Source: CAYNLY01 sp964398225
Lineage (GTDB): Bacteria; Pseudomonadota; Zetaproteobacteria; Mariprofundales; Mariprofundaceae
Assembly: GCA_964398225.1 (NCBI GenBank)
Contig: CAYNLY010000069.1
Location: 1 to 6,476 of the forward strand
Length of the DNA stretch: 6,476 bases
Direction of reading: 5' to 3'
The position numbers were made by a program, and so were the translations under genes. The notes beneath the pieces were generated by a model that was not told the DNA's origin, did no database searches, and was given only the letters and a program-made list of their open reading frames with translations. Below are positions 1 to 5,823 of this stretch, piece by piece (positions within the stretch are counted from its first letter, which is position 1; every line of letters begins with the position of its first letter).

Positions 1-89
1 CGCCCCCGGCGGCGTTTCGGCGCCACGAGCGTTTCCGAAGTTTCCGTTGCTTCGTCCTGGGTCTGGTTTTCGAGATCCTTCGAGGTCAT
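1..89 (-). CDS. N-terminal fragment of an unidentified protein (possibly transcription termination factor Rho)
   Basis: Only the first 29 codons are in the window; the gene continues past the left edge. The ATG at 89-87 follows a good Shine-Dalgarno GGAG with 5 nt spacing, the best ribosome binding site in the window, which supports the start. The visible peptide begins MTSKDLENQTQDEATETSE, is acidic and Ser/Thr/Gln-rich, and turns basic at its end (PKRRRG). It looks like a disordered N-terminal extension, with no signal peptide or membrane segment. The identity cannot be read from this fragment. From established gene order, coaE is followed by rho in some Geobacter-like genomes, and Rho proteins of several lineages carry a charged N-terminal extension with Arg-rich patches, so Rho is an inference from context. 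The 187-nt gap upstream and the strong SD suggest it may be expressed separately from the pil-coaE string. Confidence 0.55.
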   Translation of the reverse strand, partial: MTSKDLENQTQDEATETSETLVAPKRRRG

Positions 90-94
90 GAAAT

Positions 95-98
95 CTCC
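95..98 (-). promoter_or_regulatory. Shine-Dalgarno site of the leftmost gene
   Basis: On the minus strand GGAG is followed by ATTTC and then the ATG at 89-87. It decides the start of the truncated gene at the left edge and contrasts with the weak sites in front of the coupled pil genes. Confidence 0.6.
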
Positions 99-244
99 GA
101 TGATGCTTCCTTGTCCCGGACACGGGCACGGTCGCCGGCCGTCAATCTGCCTGAAATGACTTCCACGCCCTCAGGTCTTGTCGGATGCGGGATCGTTCGT
201 GGTCCTGATGCCGGAACCCGGTCGGGATGATGCGTTGGATTGGA

Positions 245-264
245 CGCCGGAAGATTTCCCGGCG
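245..264 (-). other. Perfect 8-bp inverted repeat downstream of coaE, in the 187-nt gap
   Basis: The 20-nt segment reads CGCCGGGA-AATC-TTCCGGCG on the minus strand: an 8-bp stem (one G-U pair in RNA) with a 4-nt loop, 12 nt after the coaE stop. No T-run follows in either direction, so it does not fit an intrinsic terminator. It could be a 3' mRNA-stabilising hairpin or a Rho-type or attenuated end, or be fortuitous. The rest of the gap (90-276) shows no convincing sigma-70 or sigma-54 promoter and no RNA gene that I can recognise. Confidence 0.35.
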
Positions 265-276
265 AGCCTCGCATTG

Positions 277-897
277 CTAGGTGTCGTCCCCGGTCTTGTC
301 AAGCCCCGTCCCGAAGCGGCGCAACAGCACCCGGTGCAGCCGCTCCACGTCCCGCTCCAGGCGCCGAAGTCCGTCGTTGTTGTCCAGAAGGTAGTCGGCC
401 ATGCGCCTGCGCGTCGCATCGTCGCACTGATGTTTCATGACCGCGGAAATGCGCGCATCGGCAAGCCCCTTTTCCCGCAGCCTGCGCCTGCGGATTTCCT
501 CATCGGCCAGAACCACGATCAGCGCGTCCACCTTGTCCCGGCCGCCGGACTCGATGAGCACCGAGGCCTCGATGACCACATAGGGCGCGGTCTGATCCCG
601 CAGCCAGCGCTCGGCCTCGGCCCAGATCGGCGGATGCATGATCGCATTCAGCCGGGCAAGGGCGTCCGGCGCGGCAAACGCCCGCTCGGCAAGCCGGGCG
701 CGGTCGACCCCGGCCCCATCGAGCACCTCGGGCCCGAACGCGTCCGCGATCCGGCGGGCGATCCGTTCGTCCGCAAGCAGCCGGTGGCCAACCCGGTCCA
801 GATCCAGGACCGGAACGCCGAGGCGGGCGAAGAGGCGCGATGCGGTCGTCTTGCCGCTGCCGATCCCGCCGGTCAGACCAACCCGGGCAGGCGTCAT
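277..897 (-). CDS. coaE: Dephospho-CoA kinase
   Basis: A 206-aa cytosolic enzyme that phosphorylates the 3'-hydroxyl of dephospho-CoA with ATP, the last step of coenzyme A synthesis. Seen: the N-terminal P-loop GGIGSGKT at residues 10-17; the LDLD segment at 31-34, whose D32 aligns with the catalytic Asp after the P-loop strand; the substrate-domain motif MHPPI at 87-91; the VLIES strand at 113-117 in the place of the usual PLLFE; the lid region around 134-160; and the C-terminal family signature LLDNNDG at 170-176. Length is normal for the family (about 200 aa). The ATG at 897 overlaps the pilD stop as ATGA, so translation is probably coupled to pilD. The frame stays open upstream into pilD, but the P-loop lies right after this ATG and the upstream residues do not resemble CoaE. 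pilD-coaE adjacency is classic in T4P clusters. Confidence 0.95.
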   Translation of the reverse strand: MTPARVGLTGGIGSGKTTASRLFARLGVPVLDLDRVGHRLLADERIARRIADAFGPEVLDGAGVDRARLAERAFAAPDALARLNAIMHPPIWAEAERWLRDQTAPYVVIEASVLIESGGRDKVDALIVVLADEEIRRRRLREKGLADARISAVMKHQCDDATRRRMADYLLDNNDGLRRLERDVERLHRVLLRRFGTGLDKTGDDT

Positions 898-1661
898 CCG
901 CCCCGCAGCTCCGCGAGGTACCAGGCCCACCAGTCCGGCCCGGTCAGAAGCCAGGCAAGGCCCGCCGCGGCCAGAAAGGGGCCGAACGGAATCTCCGCCT
1001 GCCGGCCCTTCCCCGTTGCGATCAGGTAGATGCCGCCGACGACCGCGCCGGCCACCGAGGACACGAGCACGATGAACGGCAGCGCCTGCCAGCCGAAAAA
1101 CGCGCCGAGCATCGCCAGAAGCTTGAAATCGCCGTAGCCCATGCCTTCCCGGCGCGTCAGCAGAAGGAAGATCCGCGCCACCGCCCAGAACACCCCGTAG
1201 CCCGCCGCGGCGCCAATGAGCGAAGCCCGCCAGTCCCCGATCCAGAACGCAAAGCCAAGCCCGAGCACGATTCCCGAAAGGGTCAGAAGATCGGGCAGCA
1301 GTCCGGTTTCGAGGTCGATGACCGAAAGCACCCAGAGCCAGAAAAACAGCGTCCAGGCCATGATCAGCTGGGGCGTGGGCCCGAAATGCCAGGCAAGGCC
1401 CGCCCAGCCGATTCCCATCACGAGCTCCATCAGCGGGTAGCGCACGGAGATGCGCGCGTGGCAATGGCGGCAGCGCCCCCGCAGCATCAGCCAGGAGAGA
1501 ACGGGGATGTTGTCGTACCAGGCGATCGGCCGGGCGCAGGACGGGCAGCGGCTTTTCGGACGGACGATCGATTCCCGGCGAGGGATCCGGTGCACGCAGA
1601 CGTTCGCGAAGCTTCCGAACACCAGGCCGAGCACGAACCCCGCGAGGACCAGCCAGCTCAA
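894..1661 (-). CDS. pilD: Prepilin peptidase / N-methyltransferase (type IV leader peptidase)
   Basis: A 255-aa polytopic inner-membrane aspartic protease that removes the short leader of type IV prepilins and methylates the new N-terminal residue. Seen: the first membrane helix with the GSFANVCVHRIP signature (16-27); the cytosolic zinc-type loop with paired CxxC motifs (C39/C42 and C64/C67); the first catalytic Asp in VIDLETGLLPD (D116); the second in the GYGD motif (D178), 62 residues later, close to the spacing in TcpJ/PilD; and further hydrophobic helices to the C-terminus. Length is slightly below the usual 270-290 aa because the N-terminus is short. The start is TTG at 1661, sharing TTGA with the pilR stop. 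No ATG or GTG lies upstream in frame nearby, and the downstream GTG codons would cut into the first helix. The stop overlaps the coaE start by 4 nt. Confidence 0.95.
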   Translation of the reverse strand: MSWLVLAGFVLGLVFGSFANVCVHRIPRRESIVRPKSRCPSCARPIAWYDNIPVLSWLMLRGRCRHCHARISVRYPLMELVMGIGWAGLAWHFGPTPQLIMAWTLFFWLWVLSVIDLETGLLPDLLTLSGIVLGLGFAFWIGDWRASLIGAAAGYGVFWAVARIFLLLTRREGMGYGDFKLLAMLGAFFGWQALPFIVLVSSVAGAVVGGIYLIATGKGRQAEIPFGPFLAAAGLAWLLTGPDWWAWYLAELRGG

Positions 1662-3037
1662 CGGGAGCCCCGGCCCTTCAGCTTGTCCAGCCGGTAGCGC
1701 AGCGAGCGGAAGCTGATGCCGAGCCGCTCGGCCGCCCGTTTCAGCACCCCGCCGCTCGCCGCAATCGCATCCTCGACAAGCCTGCGCTCGACCTCGGCCA
1801 GCACTCCGTCGAGGCCGTCGGGATAACGCGCGCAGTCCTCAAGCGTAGGCCCGCCGGAAACCGCCGGGAGGGATTCGGGCAGCACCTCGTCGAGCAGATC
1901 CGCATCGAGCGTGCCGTCGTCGCTGAGCGCAAGCATGCGCTGGAGCAGATTCTCGAGCTCGCGCACGTTGCCCATCAGCGGCAGCCGGGCCAGACGCTCG
2001 AGCGCCTCGGGCGTCAGACGGGCCCTGCCCTCACTCCATTTCCGGACCAGGTGTTCCGCAAGCACCGGAATATCCTCCCTCCGGCTGCGCAGCGGAGGCA
2101 GGTGCACGGGAATCACGTTGAGCCGGAAGAACAGGTCCTCCCGGAACCGGCCCGCGCGCACCTCCGTCTCCAGATCCCGGTTCGTCGCGGCGATCACGCG
2201 CACATCCACCGGACGCTCCTCATCCTCGCCGACGCGGCGGATGCTCCGCTCCTGCAGCGCGCGCAGAAGCTTGACCTGCATCGACAGCGGCATCTCGCCC
2301 ACCTCGTCCAGAAACAGCGTGCCCCCGTCCGCCGCCTCAATGAGCCCCGTGCGCGCATATTCCGCGCCGGTGAACGCGCCCTTGCTGTGGCCGAACAGCT
2401 CCGCCTCGAACAGCCCCTCGGGGATCGCGCCGCAATGCACGGGCACGAAGGGACCGGAGGCCCGCGCCGAACGGCGGTGGATCATGCGGGCGGCCAGCTC
2501 CTTGCCGGTGCCGGATTCCCCGATGATGAGCACGGTGAAATCGGTTGCGGCCGCGCGGGCGAGGCGCTCGCGCACGCGCCGCATCGCGGCCGAGACCCCG
2601 ACCAGTTCCTCGCCGTCCTCATCCACGGCCACGGGCTGCGAGGCCGGGGATCTTCCGGCCTTGGCCGAAGCCGCCGCGTCCGCCAGCGCGCGCTCGACCG
2701 CATCGGCCAGTTCCTCGCTGGACACCGGCTTGGTCAGATAGTCGAACGCCCCCTGCTTCATCGCCGCGACGGCCGTTTCGGCGCTGGCATAGGCGGTGAG
2801 CAGCAGGCAGCGGGCCTCCGGCTGCAGGGACCGGGCGCGCTCAAGCACCTCAAGGCCCGCATCGCGGCCATCCATTCTGAGGTCGGTCAGCACGACGTCG
2901 AAGCGGCGCTCGGAAAGCGCCTGTTCGGCTTCCTTTACGCTGCCGCAGGCCGTGACCGCATGCCCCTGCATCGTGAGGCTTGCGCTCAAGATCTTGCGGG
3001 CATTCGGATCGTCCTCGACGAACAGGATCTCAGCCAT
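1658..3037 (-). CDS. pilR: Sigma-54-dependent response regulator PilR
   Basis: A 459-aa NtrC-family activator that, when phosphorylated by PilS, hydrolyses ATP to open sigma-54 promoters, classically that of pilA. Domains: receiver at 1-120 with acidic pocket E8-D9-D10, phospho-acceptor D52 (TDLRM), T81 and K103 (KP); an Ala-rich linker at about 120-143; the AAA+ domain at about 145-380 with Walker A GESGTGKE (173-180), GAFTGA (220-225) contacting sigma-54, and Walker B LFLDE ending D244-E245; and a Fis-type helix-turn-helix at about 418-457. The sensor-II segment reads PLMGNVREL (353-361), with Met where Pro is usual (WPGNV). Start: the ATG at 3037 places the receiver's first strand (AEILFVEDD) immediately after Met. 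An in-frame start 26 codons upstream would add a basic tail buried in pilS. It overlaps the 3' end of pilS by 8 nt and the pilD start by 4 nt. Confidence 0.93.
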   Translation of the reverse strand: MAEILFVEDDPNARKILSASLTMQGHAVTACGSVKEAEQALSERRFDVVLTDLRMDGRDAGLEVLERARSLQPEARCLLLTAYASAETAVAAMKQGAFDYLTKPVSSEELADAVERALADAAASAKAGRSPASQPVAVDEDGEELVGVSAAMRRVRERLARAAATDFTVLIIGESGTGKELAARMIHRRSARASGPFVPVHCGAIPEGLFEAELFGHSKGAFTGAEYARTGLIEAADGGTLFLDEVGEMPLSMQVKLLRALQERSIRRVGEDEERPVDVRVIAATNRDLETEVRAGRFREDLFFRLNVIPVHLPPLRSRREDIPVLAEHLVRKWSEGRARLTPEALERLARLPLMGNVRELENLLQRMLALSDDGTLDADLLDEVLPESLPAVSGGPTLEDCARYPDGLDGVLAEVERRLVEDAIAASGGVLKRAAERLGISFRSLRYRLDKLKGRGSR

Positions 3038-4598
3038 CCGCCCGCCCCCGACCGGAGGCCGCAATCGTCGTGGGACCACGGACGATGAAATGCGTCCGCC
3101 CCGGTTCCGAGTCAATCTCGACCGACCAGCCGTTAGCGTCGCAGACCTGCTTCACGATGGCCAGGCCCAGGCCGATGCCGCTTGCGCGTCCGCTCGCATA
3201 GGGCTCGAAAATCCGCCGGCGCATTTCCTCGTCGATTTCTCCCGCATTGGACACCGTAAGCTGCCAGCTCGCTCCCGCAGGCTCCAGACGGACCCGGATC
3301 TGCTCGCCCCGGGCGTGGGCAAGCGCGTTGTCGACGAGATTGTCGAGCACGAGGCGGAAGTGATCGGGATCAAGCTCCGCCTCGTCCAGTTCGATATCGC
3401 ACCGGACCGCCGAGGCATCGTCGATGTTCGGCTTGAGAAGCGCCGCCTCGATCAGGGGGGCAAGGCGGACCTTCCGGGGCCTGGGCTTAAGCGGCCGGGC
3501 GTAATCGAGCATCATCGTCACCATCCGGTTCAGGCGGTACATCTCTTCGTGCAGGATCCTGCCGACGTCGAAGCCGACCTCGCCGCCGCCGCGCATCAGC
3601 TCCAGACCCTGGGCGATGGTCTGAACCGGATTGCGGATTTCGTGCGCCAGCATCGCCGACATCTGACCGAGCGCGGCCATTCGTTCCTGCTCGACAAGCT
3701 GGCGCTCGAGCGCCTTGCGCTCGGTGACATCAACCAGGGTGATCAGCCAGGCGGCATCGGAGCCCGGCTCAAGCGCCCGGGCACGGACCAGCAGCGAACG
3801 CGCGCCGCCGTCCGGTCCGGCCGCTTCCAGCTCGCCGGAAAACGGGGCCGGATCGCCCGCTCGCAGATGACGCGCAAGCGGATGCTCCGGGCTGAGCCAC
3901 GCATCCAGAGGCTGACCCGGCGCATTTGCGAAGCCGAGAAGACGGCGGGCGGCCGGGTTGGCGTCGGTCACGGTAAGCCCGGCATCGAGCAGCACGAGCC
4001 CTTCGTCCATCGTCTCCATGATCGCGCTGAACAGCTCCTGCAGGCTGCGATGCCGCCGGACGACTTCCTTGCGTTCGCTCTCAAGCTCGCGATGCCGCCG
4101 GACGATCGCCGCCATGACCCCGCCGGCCAGAAGCAGCGCCGAGACCTGCAGGAGCGCGTGCAGCGCCTCCTCGGCCTCGAGCGCGCCGCTGATGCCGCCG
4201 ACCGCGAGCAGGTAGAGGGCGCTGGCGGCCACCGAAAGAACGATCGGCAGCATCACGCGCTCGGCAAGACCCGAGGCAAGGATCACCAATCCGAAAATGA
4301 CCGCGTAGGGGCTGCGCACGTCCCCGCCGGCATGCACGATCAAGGCTGCGAGCACGAGATCGAGCAGCAGAAAGGCCGCGGTTCCCCAGTCTTCGGCCAG
4401 ACGGCTGCCTGCTGGAACGGCAAAATGAAGTGCGACGCTGAACAGCCAGACGACGGCTCCACCAAGCACCAGGGACCGGGCGTTCCCCGCAAGGCCCGGA
4501 TGGTGGGTTAGCCAGACCAGGACGATCACGCCAAGCCCGATCAGGGTGCGGGCCAGGGCAAGGCGGCGGTGGGAGCGGTCCGGAAGCATGCGCATCAT
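3030..4598 (-). CDS. pilS: Membrane sensor histidine kinase PilS
   Basis: A 522-aa inner-membrane kinase that autophosphorylates and passes phosphate to PilR; in Pseudomonas PilS monitors pilin level in the membrane. Seen: six hydrophobic segments (about 14-30, 42-60, 72-89, 98-112, 115-136 and 146-166), the usual PilS topology; a charged helical linker (167-190) holding a 14-residue repeat; a PAS-like domain (about 190-290) with the MDEGLVLLD start; the HisKA domain with HEIRNP and H319; and HATPase_c with N-box LDNLVDNALAH (N420, N424), F-box IFEPY and G2-box GIGLGLAIV (474-482). The G1 box reads SNAGEI (450-455), with Asn in place of the common Asp. Start: the first of three close ATG codons (residues 1, 2 and 4) is taken; no clear SD separates them. 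It lies 31 nt after pilC and its stop overlaps the pilR start, fitting a kinase-regulator pair. Confidence 0.9.
   Translation of the reverse strand: MMRMLPDRSHRRLALARTLIGLGVIVLVWLTHHPGLAGNARSLVLGGAVVWLFSVALHFAVPAGSRLAEDWGTAAFLLLDLVLAALIVHAGGDVRSPYAVIFGLVILASGLAERVMLPIVLSVAASALYLLAVGGISGALEAEEALHALLQVSALLLAGGVMAAIVRRHRELESERKEVVRRHRSLQELFSAIMETMDEGLVLLDAGLTVTDANPAARRLLGFANAPGQPLDAWLSPEHPLARHLRAGDPAPFSGELEAAGPDGGARSLLVRARALEPGSDAAWLITLVDVTERKALERQLVEQERMAALGQMSAMLAHEIRNPVQTIAQGLELMRGGGEVGFDVGRILHEEMYRLNRMVTMMLDYARPLKPRPRKVRLAPLIEAALLKPNIDDASAVRCDIELDEAELDPDHFRLVLDNLVDNALAHARGEQIRVRLEPAGASWQLTVSNAGEIDEEMRRRIFEPYASGRASGIGLGLAIVKQVCDANGWSVEIDSEPGRTHFIVRGPTTIAASGRGRADG
4047..4105 (-). repeat. 17-bp direct repeat inside pilS (two copies, 42-nt period)
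   Basis: The 17-mer gcgatgccgccggacga (plus strand) occurs at 4047-4063 and again at 4089-4105. The period of 42 nt is exactly 14 codons, so the copies are in the same frame and encode VRRHR at PilS residues 166-170 and 180-184. They sit in the charged helix joining the last membrane segment to the PAS domain. Confidence 0.85.
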
Positions 4599-4629
4599 GG
4601 CCGGGGTCGATGCGCCGAACGCGCAGCGA

Positions 4630-5823
4630 TCAGACGACCGAGGCCATCTGGAAGATCGGCAGGTACATCGAAATCACTAGGCCGCCGATGACCACGCCGA
4701 GGAAGGCCATGATGAACGGCTCCATCAGCTGGGTCATGTTCTCGACCGCGGTGTCGACTTCCTCCTCGTAGAAGTCCGCGATCTTGGCCAGCATCTCCTC
4801 AAGGCTGCCGGTCTGCTCGCCGATCGCGATCATCTGCGTCACCATCACCGGAAAGATCCGGCTCGCCTCGAGCGGCTGGGTCAGGGTCTGACCCTGCTCG
4901 ATCGACTGTTTGGACTGCTGAATCACTTCCTCGATCACGACGTTTCCGGCTGTTTCGGCGACCGTATCCAGCGACTCCAGAATCGGCACGCCCGCCGCCG
5001 TCAGCGTCGAGAACGTCCGGCAGAACCGGGCCACCGCGGCCTTGCGCAGCACATCCCCGAGCACCGGTAGATTGAGCAACAGCTTGTCGAGCTGATAGCG
5101 GCCCTTCGGCGTGTGATAGATCGAACGGATCGCAAACACGAGCAGGATCGGCGCGAACACGACGACGTACCAGTACTCGACGAACTTGTTCGAGATCGCG
5201 ATCGTGATCTTCGTCGGACCCGGAAGGTCCGCGCCAAAGTCGGCGAACATCTCCGCAAACACCGGGATCACGAAGATCATCAGAATCGCGGTGACAATGA
5301 AGGCCACCGCAATGATCGTCGTCGGATAGATCATCGCTGACTTGATCTTGGACTTCAGACTCAGCGCCTTTTCCTTGTAGGCGCACAGCCGCAGAAGGAT
5401 CGTATCGAGAATGCCGCCCTGTTCGCCGGCCTGGACGAGCGAGCAGGTCAGGCGGTCGAATTCCTTCGGGTGCTTGCGCAGGGATTCGGCCAGGGGATTG
5501 CCGGCCTCGAGATCCTCGCGCACCGAGCGCAGAAGCTCGACCATCGCCTTCTTTTCCGCACCCCGCTCAGCGAGCTCGAAGCACTGGACGAGCGGAAGCC
5601 CGGCATTGATCATCGTCGCAAGCTGTCGGAAGAAGACCGCGATGTCCTTGTCGTTGACCTTTTCCGGGAAGATCTCGATCTCGATCGGTTTCTTCTTGAC
5701 CTTGATCTCGACCAGCCCCTGCCGCCGGAGCGTGGCCATCGCCACATCCCGGTTGGCCGCCTCGAGCTCACCGGACCGGATCTGACCCTGCCGGGTCTTC
5801 GCTTCCCAGAGAAATACCGCCAT
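4630..5823 (-). CDS. pilC: Type IV pilus inner-membrane platform protein PilC
   Basis: A 397-aa integral inner-membrane protein (GspF family) that forms the platform on which PilB drives pilin polymerisation. Seen: an N-terminal cytosolic part starting MAVFLWEAKTRQGQ; a first T2SSF domain (about 60-190) with RQLATMINAGLPLVQ and GEQGG (133-137); membrane segments at about 166-190 (IYPTTIIAVAFIVTAI), 219-237 and 372-393; and a second T2SSF domain (about 265-390) with the parallel motifs RTFSTLTAAGVPILESL and GEQTGSLEEM (335-344), reflecting the family's internal duplication. Length is normal (about 400 aa). The ATG at 5823 shares its A with the pilB stop (TGATG), so the two are probably translationally coupled. 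No pilT lies between pilB and pilC, unlike the Geobacter order. A GspF identity for a type II secretion system is less likely given pilS-pilR-pilD downstream. Confidence 0.95.
   Translation of the reverse strand: MAVFLWEAKTRQGQIRSGELEAANRDVAMATLRRQGLVEIKVKKKPIEIEIFPEKVNDKDIAVFFRQLATMINAGLPLVQCFELAERGAEKKAMVELLRSVREDLEAGNPLAESLRKHPKEFDRLTCSLVQAGEQGGILDTILLRLCAYKEKALSLKSKIKSAMIYPTTIIAVAFIVTAILMIFVIPVFAEMFADFGADLPGPTKITIAISNKFVEYWYVVVFAPILLVFAIRSIYHTPKGRYQLDKLLLNLPVLGDVLRKAAVARFCRTFSTLTAAGVPILESLDTVAETAGNVVIEEVIQQSKQSIEQGQTLTQPLEASRIFPVMVTQMIAIGEQTGSLEEMLAKIADFYEEEVDTAVENMTQLMEPFIMAFLGVVIGGLVISMYLPIFQMASVV

Noticed and set aside
141..145. TTGAC on the minus strand as a possible -35 box for the leftmost gene
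   Set aside because: No -10-like element lies at the expected spacing in this GC-rich stretch.
245..264. Hairpin after coaE as an intrinsic terminator
   Set aside because: No T-run follows on either strand; it is kept only as an inverted repeat.
178..1029. 283-codon and overlapping plus-strand frames opposite coaE and pilD (178-1029, 840-1697)
   Set aside because: They are opposite genes with full catalytic motifs, are low-complexity Pro/Arg/Ala-rich, and begin inside a gap without a ribosome binding site.
277..1464. CoaE extended to 395 residues in the same frame
   Set aside because: The extra N-terminal part is the shifted frame of pilD; the CoaE P-loop begins right after the ATG at 897.
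2051..3088. 345-codon open frame on the plus strand opposite pilR
   Set aside because: Antisense shadow of a clearly conserved gene; the composition is typical of mirror frames and no motif is seen.
3038..3115. Upstream in-frame start for PilR (26 extra residues)
   Set aside because: The receiver domain begins immediately after the ATG at 3037, and the extra basic peptide would lie entirely inside the conserved end of pilS.
2796..4511. 571-codon open frame on the plus strand opposite pilS
   Set aside because: It lies wholly antisense to pilS and the start of pilR, is Arg/Gln/His/Asp-rich with no recognisable domain, and is explained by GC-rich third positions of the minus-strand genes.
4799..5386. 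195-codon minus-strand frame inside pilC in another phase
   Set aside because: It lacks hydrophobic segments or motifs and overlaps the conserved PilC core; a frame shadow.
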